A stretch of 64,000 nt of DNA from Sulfurospirillum diekertiae (GTDB lineage: Bacteria; Campylobacterota; Campylobacteria; Campylobacterales; Sulfurospirillaceae), in contig NZ_CP021416.1 in NCBI RefSeq assembly GCF_002162315.1, positions 434,001-498,000 of the forward strand. Reading direction: 5' to 3'. Shown here one piece after another: positions 1 to 8,436 of the stretch. The first letter of the stretch is position 1, and each line of letters starts with the position of its first letter. A program made the position numbers and the translations under genes. The notes beneath the pieces are model-generated. The model had not been told where the DNA came from, searched no databases, and saw nothing but the letters and a program-made list of their open reading frames with translations.

Positions 1-1113
1 CATCTTTGCCAAGGTAATGAAGATCGTTTGTTGAATGGTATTGATATTGATCGAAGTGGTATTGGAGTGAGAAATAAGGCTATTGAAAGTCGCACTTAAT
101 TTATCAAGTGTTTTAGTGGAAGCATCGGCATCGCTTTTCATGGCTTCAGCATTGGTCTCAAGACCCGATGTCTCTTGTTGGAGCATCTTAATGGATACTG
201 CAATTTCAGCCGTTGCCTTTTGTGTTGTTTCAGCCAGTTTACGAACTTCATCCGCAACGACGGCAAAACCACGACCATGTTCTCCTGCACGAGCTGCTTC
301 AATGGCGGCATTGAGCGCTAATAAATTGGTTTTATCAGCAATATCATTGATCATGTCAACCACATTACTAATGTCTCTAGTTCGTTGCGCTAAGACACCA
401 ATACTCTGTTCATTTTGATTTACAAATTCGACCAACGAGGTGATTTTAGCAATCGTATCACGTAGATTTTGGTAACTGCCCTTGGTCTCATCTGCGTAGA
501 TTTCACCATCGTGTGCAATTGCTTTAAGACGCTCTACAATGGTGGATAAATTGGATTGTACGGTAGAAAAGTCATGCGATCCACTGCTGATTTGCGCAAG
601 TTCAGCGTTGAGAGTATTTCGTGCAATAAATTCATGAGTTTGCTGCATAGCACGAACGGATTGATTGACCATATTGGTCTGTTCCCTAAATTCGCCATGC
701 ATTCCTTTTTGTAAAATTTTACGGCTAAAATCTTCTTTAGATGCTGCTAAAATGGTAGATTTTATCTCTTTTGTAACCAGTTCGAAGTTATCTAAAAGGG
801 AGTTCATATTGGAGCAGAGAAGTTTGAGTTCTCCCCCATCATTGACATTAACAATACGTCCATGCAAATTACCGTGTTCGCTTTCTTTGACAATATCGGC
901 AAGGGCATGAATGGTCTTTTGCACTTTACGAATATTGATAAACATAAACCAACCCAATGCAAAATTACAGAAATTGATAATTTGAATCCAATGGAAGCCA
1001 TTAATGGTAACTTCTAAACAGAATGCAATAAAAAAAATAACCAGCGAAATAAGGTTGGCATCTTGAATTTTGGCTAGAGAAGATCTATTCATAAGAGAGG
1101 ATGAAGGCATCAT
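1..1113 (-). CDS. Methyl-accepting chemotaxis protein, CetA-like (3' end outside window)
   Basis: Chemoreceptor read from ATG at 1113 and still open at position 1, so 371 residues are visible and the C-terminus is missing. The N-terminus holds a tight membrane hairpin (about residues 20-60) with almost no periplasmic domain, then a HAMP-like stretch and the cytoplasmic signalling tip with the family hallmark [20 protein letters not shown]. An AAAGG ribosome site lies 7 bases before the start. Directly upstream on the same strand is a single-PAS protein, the arrangement of the Campylobacter energy-taxis pair CetA (transducer) and CetB (PAS sensor), so redox or energy sensing is inferred. A CZB-type C-terminal domain may follow outside the window. 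MCP identity is certain, the CetA assignment is likely. Confidence 0.9.
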   Translation of the reverse strand, partial: MMPSSSLMNRSSLAKIQDANLISLVIFFIAFCLEVTINGFHWIQIINFCNFALGWFMFINIRKVQKTIHALADIVKESEHGNLHGRIVNVNDGGELKLLCSNMNSLLDNFELVTKEIKSTILAASKEDFSRKILQKGMHGEFREQTNMVNQSVRAMQQTHEFIARNTLNAELAQISSGSHDFSTVQSNLSTIVERLKAIAHDGEIYADETKGSYQNLRDTIAKITSLVEFVNQNEQSIGVLAQRTRDISNVVDMINDIADKTNLLALNAAIEAARAGEHGRGFAVVADEVRKLAETTQKATAEIAVSIKMLQQETSGLETNAEAMKSDADASTKTLDKLSATFNSLISHSNTTSININTIQQTIFITLAKM

Positions 1114-1187
1114 AACTGACCTTTAACTGAGATAGGGTAGTGTCTAAAAGTGCGCTAGAAGCTTGCACACCACCTGTTTGTTCTGCA

Positions 1188-1592
1188 TCAAGCATTTTTT
1201 TTATACAGAGGAATAATCACTTCAAGCCCTTTTGGACTTGGTGCACGGCGCACGGAATGATAACCAATGATTTGATTTGTTTTAGTATCGGTAACGGGAG
1301 TAATGTACGCATGAACCCAATAGTAATAATTATTCTTCGTACGATTTTTGACGTACGCAAAAACTTCATTTCCAGCTTGCACACGATCCCATAAAAGTTT
1401 GAAAATAGCTTTAGGCATATCAGGATGGCGCAAGATATTGTGTGGCATGCCAATAAGTTCTTGTTCTTTATAACCAGAAATCTCAATAAAAAGATCGTTG
1501 GCATAGGTAATTCTGCCTTTTAGGTCAGTTTTAGAGACAATAAAAAGGTTTTCGTCAAAGTGAAGTTCTTCACCTTTTTGGGTAATAGACAC
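1188..1592 (-). CDS. Single-domain PAS protein, CetB-like energy-taxis sensor (C-terminus frame-disrupted)
   Basis: Aer/CetB-type PAS domain of 134 residues: conserved ISGYKEQELIG, HNILRHPDMP and YYWVHAYITP segments typical of FAD-binding energy-taxis PAS domains. I choose the GTG at 1592 because AGAGGAG sits 8 bases upstream; a longer reading from 1643 would add a spurious hydrophobic N-terminus. As written the frame stops at 1188 right after an A8 tract (T8 on +, 1195-1202). With one A fewer it continues in frame as LYKKMLDAEQTGGVQASSAL and on to a stop overlapping the MCP start, which is how CetB-type proteins normally end. So the protein is either truncated by a sequencing indel or subject to slippage at A8. 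It is likely cotranscribed with the MCP. Confidence 0.85.
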   Translation of the reverse strand: MSITQKGEELHFDENLFIVSKTDLKGRITYANDLFIEISGYKEQELIGMPHNILRHPDMPKAIFKLLWDRVQAGNEVFAYVKNRTKNNYYYWVHAYITPVTDTKTNQIIGYHSVRRAPSPKGLEVIIPLYKKNA

Positions 1593-1731
1593 GGCAGTAA
1601 CTCCTCTAAATCCAATTAAAATTAAAAAAACTAGTATAACCAAAAAAGAGATAACTCATCACCACCTAAATGATGAATATCTATTCACTTTTCAAAAGAT
1701 TACCTTTAGTAACAAATGTAATTTTGATATT

Positions 1732-2206
1732 TTATTTGTCGGTTTTAAATGAAAAAACGGCTCCCAGACTGTGTTTATTTTGATTGAGAATCACATTGGT
1801 TTGCCAGATCATATTTCCCATAATACATGTAGGAAGCATTCCCTCTCCCTCAAAGATGCCTGTAGCAGTTTTCGTGAGATTAATGGTATGCAATCCCATA
1901 TTCATATTGGTTGCAAAAAGTTTTATTTCAATCGTCGGAAGATCACTTGGTGTGGTTACTTTAAAGTGCAATGGCTTCATTAAAGGGATGCTTTTAGGTT
2001 CTATATCCAAACGAAGGAGTGATCCATCGCTCAGCGTTACGTCACAAGCACTTTTATGCAGATCGCATGCTGGATCGGCACTGACAAAATTCGTTTCTCC
2101 CACCCACCATTGGTAGACATCTTTGGCATCAATCAGAACATATGCTGCAATGAGTACAACCGCTAAAATTTCTACGGCGAGAAATTTAAAAACGAGAGGA
2201 TGGCAT
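1732..2206 (-). CDS. Membrane-anchored hypothetical protein (frame-disrupted near N-terminus)
   Basis: The uninterrupted part (1732-2103) encodes about 123 residues of a beta-rich extracytoplasmic domain with two cysteines early on (PACDLHKSACDV) and a conserved-looking end. No stop-free start exists in that frame, but an ATG at 2206 has a good site (GAAGGA, 7 bases upstream) and reads MPSSRFKF before hitting a stop in the T5 tract (A5 on +, 2188-2192). With T4 it continues FLAVEILAVVLIAAYVLIDA, a membrane anchor joined to the soluble domain. I therefore annotate one gene of about 157 residues with a +1 indel. I do not recognise the family; FixH-like or copper-related periplasmic proteins have a similar layout, but no function can be assigned. 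Confidence 0.6.
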
Positions 2207-2248
2207 GTATCTATCCTTCAAAAAAAAGTGAGAAGAGTTTAACATCTC

Positions 2249-2270
2249 TTGAGTAAATTTTGAGTAAATC
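2249..2270. promoter_or_regulatory. Tandem 11-bp direct repeat, possible OmpR/PhoB-type operator
   Basis: Two head-to-tail 11-mers, TTGAGTAAATT and TTGAGTAAATC, lie in the 245-bp divergent gap between the membrane-anchored hypothetical gene (-) and nuoG (+). An 11-bp period of direct repeats is the layout bound by OmpR/PhoB-family response regulators. Regulator and target gene are unknown. Confidence 0.4.
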
Positions 2271-2451
2271 TTTTTTAGGTGTGCGAGAAGTTTTGTGCCA
2301 GTATGAGAGAAAATTAAGGGCTCATTTTCTTTTCACGCGGTTGTTCTGAAATAAGTTCCGCAAGAACGCTAGTAAACTCGCTTCGACAGCTATTTTAAAG
2401 TATATGCTCGCTAGAATTGAGGCATAACGTCCAAATGAGGATAGCAATTTT

Positions 2452-3966
2452 ATGGCGCATATTACGGTAGATGGAACGGTATTAGAGGTTAAAGAGGGTA
2501 CTTTGTTGATTGAAGAACTGCTCGCAAACAAGATTAATATTCCCCATTTTTGTTACCATCCAGCTCTTGGAAAAGATGGTAATTGCCGTATGTGTATGGT
2601 CGAAATTGAAGGACAAAAACGTCCGCAAATCGCATGTGATACTCCTATTAAAGATGGCATGATTATTCGCACAAAAGGTGCTTCTATTGATCGCGTTAAA
2701 CGCTCTATTTTAGAGCTTGAGCTTATCAATCATCCCATTGACTGCCCTATCTGCGACCAAGCAGGTGAATGCTCTTTACAAAATTACTATATGGACGTGG
2801 GGCTTTATGAGAGTCGTTTAAGCACCCCTAAAACGAGGGGAGAAAAGCATGTTGATTTAGGCGCTAATGTTGTGCTTGATCAAGAGCGCTGTGTGCTCTG
2901 TACACGGTGTGTTCGTTTCACTAAAAATATTACAAAAACCAATGAATTAGGTGTCCTTTCGCGTGCCGACCACTCCGTTATCACCACGTTTCCAGGCTCT
3001 AAACTTTCCAATCCGTATGCAATGAATGTGGTCGATCTCTGCCCTGTGGGTGCACTTACGAGCAAAGACTTTCGTTTCCATAAACGAGTTTGGTTTTTAC
3101 ACAGTGAAGAGGCGATTTGCAACCACTGTGCCAGAGGGTGTTCCATTTTTGTGGATCATCACAAAGAGAAGTACAAAGACGAGATGGTTTACCGCTATCG
3201 CCCCCGCTTAAATGAGAAGATCAATGGCTATTTTATCTGTGATGAGGGGAGACTGAGCTATACCAAAGAAAATGAAAACGCTGACTTTAATCCTTTGATT
3301 CGTGGTATGGTAAGTGAATATGAATATGCAGAAGGGAAACTGTTACGTCTGCTCAAACGTTATCTTGGTAAGATGGTTTTTGTGATCTCTTCCAATCTTT
3401 CTTTAGAAGAGATGGTCAGGGTACAAAAGCTTTCCAAGCTTTATGATGGTACGCTTTGTGCCTATGAAGAGACCCGTTTTGATACTCATTTTGGCGATGA
3501 TTTCTTAAAATGCAATGACCGCTCTGCAAATGCCAGAGCATTGCCTCTTCTTGGAATTAATGATTCCAAAGTGGCACTGCAAAATGCGTTGGTTGCAGCA
3601 GAGCTTGTTGTAATGGTAGGACGTAGCGATGCACAACTCCTCAAATCCATGGAATATACCAAGAGTGTTGTTGTTTTGTGCTCTGCATGTGAGTTTACAT
3701 GTAAAGAGGTTGAGCTTGTTTTACCGATTGCTTCACATACCAAAAGAGAGGGTAGTTTCATCAATGTGGATGGCTATGTTCAGTACAGTGCTTCAGCTAT
3801 TAAAAATGAGCACGGGCATAAGTCCCTGCTTGCTATTTTAGCACCTATTCTGGGGGATACACTCTTTACATGTAAAGAGGTTTGGGAAGCAGAATTGTTC
3901 TTTTATGAGGTGCTTCGTGAACTCTCTTTTGACTCCTTAAAACATACACCAAAGATAACGTTATGA
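2452..3966 (+). CDS. nuoG: NADH-quinone oxidoreductase subunit G (short form)
   Basis: Electron-transfer arm of complex I, 504 residues against the usual 700-900. All N-terminal cluster ligands are visible: plant-type [2Fe-2S] Cys34/45/48/62, the His-Cys cluster H94/C98/C101/C107, the tandem CVLCTRC...CPVGAL motif, and a further CNHCARGC...C motif opening the molybdopterin-fold domain. That last domain is much shortened (about residues 215-504). The 3' end overlaps nuoH by ATGA, so the short end looks natural rather than a truncation. It is the first gene of the + strand block nuoGHIJKLMN. GAGGAT lies upstream of the ATG. It carries two copies of the TTTACATGTAAA palindrome, both read as F-T-C-K. 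Confidence 0.95.
   Translation: MAHITVDGTVLEVKEGTLLIEELLANKINIPHFCYHPALGKDGNCRMCMVEIEGQKRPQIACDTPIKDGMIIRTKGASIDRVKRSILELELINHPIDCPICDQAGECSLQNYYMDVGLYESRLSTPKTRGEKHVDLGANVVLDQERCVLCTRCVRFTKNITKTNELGVLSRADHSVITTFPGSKLSNPYAMNVVDLCPVGALTSKDFRFHKRVWFLHSEEAICNHCARGCSIFVDHHKEKYKDEMVYRYRPRLNEKINGYFICDEGRLSYTKENENADFNPLIRGMVSEYEYAEGKLLRLLKRYLGKMVFVISSNLSLEEMVRVQKLSKLYDGTLCAYEETRFDTHFGDDFLKCNDRSANARALPLLGINDSKVALQNALVAAELVVMVGRSDAQLLKSMEYTKSVVVLCSACEFTCKEVELVLPIASHTKREGSFINVDGYVQYSASAIKNEHGHKSLLAILAPILGDTLFTCKEVWEAELFFYEVLRELSFDSLKHTPKITL
3694..3876. repeat. Two TTTACATGTAAA palindromes inside nuoG
   Basis: Exact copies at 3694-3705 and 3865-3876. The second sits in an 18-bp perfect palindrome, CTCTTTACATGTAAAGAG. 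Both are in the frame F-T-C-K and are followed by GAGGTT, so the encoded peptide FTCKEV occurs twice in one protein 57 residues apart. Confidence 0.9.
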
Positions 3967-5246
3967 GTACCTTGAGCATCTCTATTGTCATCATCAATAT
4001 TATCTTAGCGCTGCTTTTCTCTTTGGGGGCTGCTCCTATTTTGGTCTGGATTGAGCGTCGTGTTGCGGGGTTGATCCAAGATAGGTTGGGACCTAACCGC
4101 TGTCATATCAATGGTATTCGCTTGGGCGGACTTATACAGTCGTTTGCCGACATGCTCAAACTTGTTTTTAAAGAAGATTTTCAAGCTAAAGCCATCAAGG
4201 AGCGTTTTTTCTTTTCACTTGCTCCTGTGATCGTTTTTTCTTCTGCCTTTTTAAGTTTTATGGTCATGCCATTTGCAGATGACCTCGTCATTAACGGTGA
4301 GCGTTTCATTATGCAGGGTTTACCGATAGACTTGGGCATACTGTGGTTTTTAGCGTTTGCGGGGCTGAGTGTTTATGGCATTATGTTAGGCGGCTGGTCT
4401 AGTCGCAATAAATATTCCCTGTTGGGCGCGATGCGCGCAGGTGCACAGGTCATCAGCTATGAAGCAGCGATGGGACTTTCGGTAGTTTCACTGCTCATTA
4501 CTTATGGTTCAGTTCATTTAGGGGACATCGTTGCATACCAAGGTGAGCTTCTTTTTGGATTTATCCCTGCATGGGGCATCTTTGTTCAGCCTCTTGCAGC
4601 GCTTATTTTTATTGTCACCGCGTTTGCGGAAGCCAATCGTACACCCTTTGATCTTGCAGAAGGTGAGAGTGAGATTGTCGGAGGGTATCACACCGAATAC
4701 AGCGCGATGCGATTTGGACTCTTTTTTGTGGGTGAATATGTCGCAATGAGCGCCTCTTCTGCGTTGATCGTGACACTCTTTTTAGGCGGTTATCATCTGC
4801 CGTATCTCAATACGCAAACACTTCAATCGTTTATGCCTTGGATTTTAATGTTCGTCATCCTTGCGCTTCCTGTAGCAAGTTTTTATACGATGCGTTGGAT
4901 TCAAAAACACAACCGTTGGCATAAAGCGGGGGATGTGCGAAACCGCGAGAGTGCTTTTTTACAAAAAGGGCTTATAGGAATTAATGTGCTCTTCATCGCA
5001 GGGCTTGGAGCATTACTTTTGTTAGGACTCACTCAAACCTCGACCAATGTTGCAACAGCGGTTATCCAAATTGCCACATTTGCTCTGAAACTTCTTTTGA
5101 TGAACTTTGTTTTTGTCTGGGTACGTTGGACGCTTCCTCGTTTTCGTTACGATCAGTTGCAAACACTCGGATGGAAAGTGCTGATGCCTTTGGCGATTTT
5201 TAATATCATTGTAACAGCAACTATTGTTGTGATAAAGGGGCTGTAA
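3963..5246 (+). CDS. nuoH: NADH-quinone oxidoreductase subunit H (extended form)
   Basis: Membrane subunit at the quinone-binding heel of complex I. Recognised from ERRVAGLIQDRLGPNR near the N-terminus and EANRTPFDLAEGESEIVGGY in the middle. At 427 residues it is roughly 80-100 longer than the common 320-350. The extra part lies after the charged loop RWIQKHNRWHKAGDVRNRES and adds about two membrane segments before the usual end. Overlaps nuoG (ATGA) and is 1 base from nuoI. Confidence 0.95.
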   Translation: MSTLSISIVIINIILALLFSLGAAPILVWIERRVAGLIQDRLGPNRCHINGIRLGGLIQSFADMLKLVFKEDFQAKAIKERFFFSLAPVIVFSSAFLSFMVMPFADDLVINGERFIMQGLPIDLGILWFLAFAGLSVYGIMLGGWSSRNKYSLLGAMRAGAQVISYEAAMGLSVVSLLITYGSVHLGDIVAYQGELLFGFIPAWGIFVQPLAALIFIVTAFAEANRTPFDLAEGESEIVGGYHTEYSAMRFGLFFVGEYVAMSASSALIVTLFLGGYHLPYLNTQTLQSFMPWILMFVILALPVASFYTMRWIQKHNRWHKAGDVRNRESAFLQKGLIGINVLFIAGLGALLLLGLTQTSTNVATAVIQIATFALKLLLMNFVFVWVRWTLPRFRYDQLQTLGWKVLMPLAIFNIIVTATIVVIKGL

Positions 5247-5247
5247 G

Positions 5248-5742
5248 ATGGGCATCAAAATCGTTACACGCCACGGCAATACGTTTAAAGAGAAGCTGTA
5301 TATCCCTGCCATTTTTGGTGGTATGAAAACAACCCTTTCACATTTTATTACCAACTTAAGTGATCATCCAAAGATTCAAACCATCAACTACCCTGAAGAG
5401 CTACCGCATGACATTAGCGAGCGCTATCGTGGGGTGCATCGCCTAACCAAACGAGACGATGGCAGTGTGCGCTGTGTTGCCTGTTTTATGTGTGCAACAG
5501 CGTGCCCTGCAGAGTGTATTTTTATTGAAGCGGAAGAGCGAACAGATGGCGTCGATGAGAAGATGCCCAAACGCTTTGATATTGACCTTTTAGAATGCGT
5601 CTTTTGCGGCGCATGTGTGGAAGCGTGCCCGTGTGATGCGATTCGTATGGACAGTGGTATCTTTAGTTTTATTGGCAAAAAACGCGAAGAGTTTGTACTG
5701 ACCAAAGAGCAACTTTTAGCCAATGTGGAGAAAAAGCAATGA
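5248..5742 (+). CDS. nuoI: NADH-quinone oxidoreductase subunit I
   Basis: Peripheral-arm subunit carrying clusters N6a and N6b close to the quinone site. Both [4Fe-4S] motifs are complete: CVACFMCATACPAEC and CVFCGACVEACPCDA, in the usual spacing. 164 residues, with the N-terminal amphipathic helix expected for the family. Overlaps nuoJ by 4 bases. Confidence 0.95.
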   Translation: MGIKIVTRHGNTFKEKLYIPAIFGGMKTTLSHFITNLSDHPKIQTINYPEELPHDISERYRGVHRLTKRDDGSVRCVACFMCATACPAECIFIEAEERTDGVDEKMPKRFDIDLLECVFCGACVEACPCDAIRMDSGIFSFIGKKREEFVLTKEQLLANVEKKQ

Positions 5743-6236
5743 TGGATATTCTCTTTTTACTCCTAAGTTCCTTTGCTATTTTAGGTGCTGTGGGCATGGT
5801 GAGTTTTCATCAACCGGTGCACAGTGCGCTCAGTCTTATCTTAACTATTATGGCGTTAGCAGGACTCTTTGCGCTTCTGAGTGCTTCATTCCTTTTTATG
5901 GTACAAATTATCATCTATGCAGGAGCGATTCTCACACTTTTTATTTTCATCATTATGTTTTTAAATGTCAAAGAAGCCAATTTACCGAAAGAACCCAATA
6001 AAGCTATGACACTTTTTCTAGGTTCGCTTGCACTTTTACCGCTGAATTTTTTGATTTTGCGTGCTTTTTATAAAATGCCTTTACATGTAAACCCAGTTGC
6101 AAGTGATTTTGGCAAGATAATACCCCTTGGCATGGAGCTTTTTACCCACTGGCTCTTGCCGTTTGAATTGATCTCTATTTTGCTCCTCGTAGCACTGATT
6201 GGTGCGGTTGTTTTGGGTCGAAAGGACGAAGCATGA
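5739..6236 (+). CDS. nuoJ: NADH-quinone oxidoreductase subunit J
   Basis: Membrane subunit of complex I, 165 residues, five predicted hydrophobic helices; the core VQIIIYAGAILTLFIFIIMF is the family signature (helix 3 with its pi-bulge region). Starts at ATG 5739 inside the end of nuoI and ends with an ATGA overlap into nuoK. One TTTACATGTAAA copy is embedded, read as L-H-V. Confidence 0.95.
   Translation: MMDILFLLLSSFAILGAVGMVSFHQPVHSALSLILTIMALAGLFALLSASFLFMVQIIIYAGAILTLFIFIIMFLNVKEANLPKEPNKAMTLFLGSLALLPLNFLILRAFYKMPLHVNPVASDFGKIIPLGMELFTHWLLPFELISILLLVALIGAVVLGRKDEA
6080..6091. repeat. TTTACATGTAAA palindrome in nuoJ
   Basis: Exact copy, preceded by C; read in frame L-H-V-N. Confidence 0.9.
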
Positions 6237-6553
6237 TCGCTCATACGCTTTTTGCATATATCTTTGTTGCCATGATCCTTTTTTCCATCGGTCTTTTAGG
6301 TGTCATTAGCCGCAAAAATATCTTTGTGATATACATGTCAATCGAACTGATGCTTAATGCAATTAACCTGATGTTTGTCGCTCTGAGCCATTATCATCAC
6401 GATATGGGTGGGCAAGTGATGGCAATGATGGTGATCGCCATTGCCGCCGCCGAAGCGGGAGTTTTTTTATCGCTGATTGTAGTGTTGTATCGTCGTAAAA
6501 AATCTCTGGATTCCGATCTGTTTAGAACCTTGTCGCAAAAGGAGGTCGCATGA
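6233..6553 (+). CDS. nuoK: NADH-quinone oxidoreductase subunit K
   Basis: Small proton-channel subunit, 106 residues with three hydrophobic helices; MSIELMLNAINL carries the conserved membrane glutamate, and IAIAAAEAGVFLSLIVVLYR the second one. Typical length for the family. Overlaps both neighbours by 4 bases, so translation is coupled. Confidence 0.96.
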   Translation: MIAHTLFAYIFVAMILFSIGLLGVISRKNIFVIYMSIELMLNAINLMFVALSHYHHDMGGQVMAMMVIAIAAAEAGVFLSLIVVLYRRKKSLDSDLFRTLSQKEVA

Positions 6554-8436
6554 GTCTTTTGCTTGCACTAATCGTTCTTATTCCTTTGCTCTCTTCGGTG
6601 CTGATTGGTTTTTTATACCTCTATTCCATTACACAAAAGAGACTTGCTAACCTTTGGTTTACCCTTCCTGCGCTGTTAGCGCCGTGTGCAAGTTTTGTTT
6701 TGGGTGTAGTTTCCTTTCTGTCTGTTGCTAAGGACGATGTTGCACTCCATTTTCAACCCTATTTGTGGTTAGGTGTGGGTGGACATAATATCTATATGGG
6801 ATTTTTAGGCGATAAACTTTCACTCTTTATGGTACTTTTTATTACGTTTGTGGGTTGGTTGATTCATCTTTACGCGACATCGTATATGCGTGAAGATGAG
6901 GGCTATGGTAAATTTTTCTTTTACTTCAATCTTTTTCTAAGCTCGATGCTTCTGCTTGTCCTTGCCGATGGTCCTCTCATTATGTTTATTGGGTGGGAAG
7001 GGGTAGGCCTTTGTTCGTATTTGTTGATTAGTTTTTACTTTCTGGATAACTCCAATGTCGTTGCGGGTAATAAAGCCTTTATCGTCAACCGAGTAGGGGA
7101 TCTTGGCTTTTTAATCGGTTTGGCGATTCTCTTTTTTTACTGTGGCGAGGCTGGATTTGATTACGCGAGCATTGCGGACAAAGTAGCCACCATGCCGGTG
7201 TGGTTGCTTCAAGTCGTAGGTATTGCCCTTTTTATCGGTGCCATGGGCAAGTCTGCTCAAATTCCACTCTACGTCTGGTTGCCTGATGCGATGGCAGGTC
7301 CAACCCCTGTTTCGGCACTGATTCATGCGGCAACAATGGTTACAGCGGGTGTTTACATGGTAGCGCGCTTCTCCTTTTTGTATGAATTAATCCCTCATGT
7401 CGGACTTTTTATCGCGTATATTGGTGCCTTTAGTGCCCTGTTTGCCGCAGTCATTGCAACGAAGCAGAGCGATATTAAAAAAATACTGGCATATTCAACG
7501 ATGTCGCAACTCGGCTATATGTTTATTGCCGTTGGGCTGGGTGCGTATAGCAGTGCACTTTTCCATGTCTTTACCCATGCTTTTTTCAAAGCACTTCTCT
7601 TTATGGGGGCGGGCGCTGTCATTATTGCACTACATCATGAGCAAAATATTTTCAAGATGGGTGGGATGAAGCGAGTCACACCAGTGGTTTATATCACGAT
7701 GTTGATGGCAACATTAGCAATCAGTGGTATTCCGCCTTTTGCTGGATTTTTTAGTAAAGATGAGATTTTATTGACAGCTTTTGCGAGTGGGGAGTATCTT
7801 ATTTGGGGCATTGCAGTGTGTAGCGCTGTTTTGACTGCTTACTACATGTTCCGACTCTTTTTTGTTGTTTTTGAGGGTAAAAATGCTTTACATGTAAACC
7901 ATCCCCATGATGTCTCTTGGGTGATGAAAGCCCCTTTAGTTGTGTTAGCGTTTGGCTCACTTTTCGCTGGTTTTATGGGTTTACCTTCCCTTTTAGGTGG
8001 AAGCCATCTTATCGGGATGTGGTTGGGTGAATGGGGAAGTAGAGCTTTACATGTAAGCCATGAAACGGAGTGGATGCTGCTAGGCCTCAACATCGCTGTT
8101 TCCCTTTTGGGTATAGGTATCGCCTATAAAAAATTCCGTTTTTATGATCTTTCAAAACACAAAGAGGCGACGCAAGGGATTGTGTACAATAAATTTTATG
8201 TGGATGAACTTTACAATCTGCTCTTTGTTCGCTCCATCCAAAAATTGAGTGAATTTATTGCTGTTAACTTGGATGTCAATCTGGTTGATCGTTTCATTAT
8301 GGGACTCAGTCATGGATTTATTAAATTGGGAAATGTAGTTGGTGTTGTTCAAAATGCGAATGTGCGTTTTTACGCACTGATCATGATGCTTGGCATTAGT
8401 GCGGCATCGTGCTATTTGATCTTTACATTAGGGTAG
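6550..8436 (+). CDS. nuoL: NADH-quinone oxidoreductase subunit L
   Basis: Distal antiporter-like proton pump subunit, 628 residues. Signature segments: GWEGVGLCSYLLI, VNRVGDLGFLIG, LPDAMAGPTPVSALIHAATMVTAG (broken here in two: LPDAMAGPTPV and SALIHAATMV) and the HAFFKALLFMGAG segment. The long C-terminal amphipathic helix region and last helix are present. Starts with ATG 6550 overlapping the nuoK stop and ends directly before nuoM. Two TTACATGTAA-type palindromes are embedded near its 3' third, both read as A-L-H-V. Confidence 0.96.
   Translation: MSLLLALIVLIPLLSSVLIGFLYLYSITQKRLANLWFTLPALLAPCASFVLGVVSFLSVAKDDVALHFQPYLWLGVGGHNIYMGFLGDKLSLFMVLFITFVGWLIHLYATSYMREDEGYGKFFFYFNLFLSSMLLLVLADGPLIMFIGWEGVGLCSYLLISFYFLDNSNVVAGNKAFIVNRVGDLGFLIGLAILFFYCGEAGFDYASIADKVATMPVWLLQVVGIALFIGAMGKSAQIPLYVWLPDAMAGPTPVSALIHAATMVTAGVYMVARFSFLYELIPHVGLFIAYIGAFSALFAAVIATKQSDIKKILAYSTMSQLGYMFIAVGLGAYSSALFHVFTHAFFKALLFMGAGAVIIALHHEQNIFKMGGMKRVTPVVYITMLMATLAISGIPPFAGFFSKDEILLTAFASGEYLIWGIAVCSAVLTAYYMFRLFFVVFEGKNALHVNHPHDVSWVMKAPLVVLAFGSLFAGFMGLPSLLGGSHLIGMWLGEWGSRALHVSHETEWMLLGLNIAVSLLGIGIAYKKFRFYDLSKHKEATQGIVYNKFYVDELYNLLFVRSIQKLSEFIAVNLDVNLVDRFIMGLSHGFIKLGNVVGVVQNANVRFYALIMMLGISAASCYLIFTLG
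7887..8057. repeat. TTTACATGTAAA palindromes in nuoL
   Basis: Exact copy at 7887-7898 and a copy with final G at 8046-8057; both encode A-L-H-V, 53 codons apart. Confidence 0.85.

Noticed and set aside
83..418. Open frame on + over the chemoreceptor gene
   Set aside because: It is the antisense shadow of the conserved MCP signalling domain, which has far stronger support.
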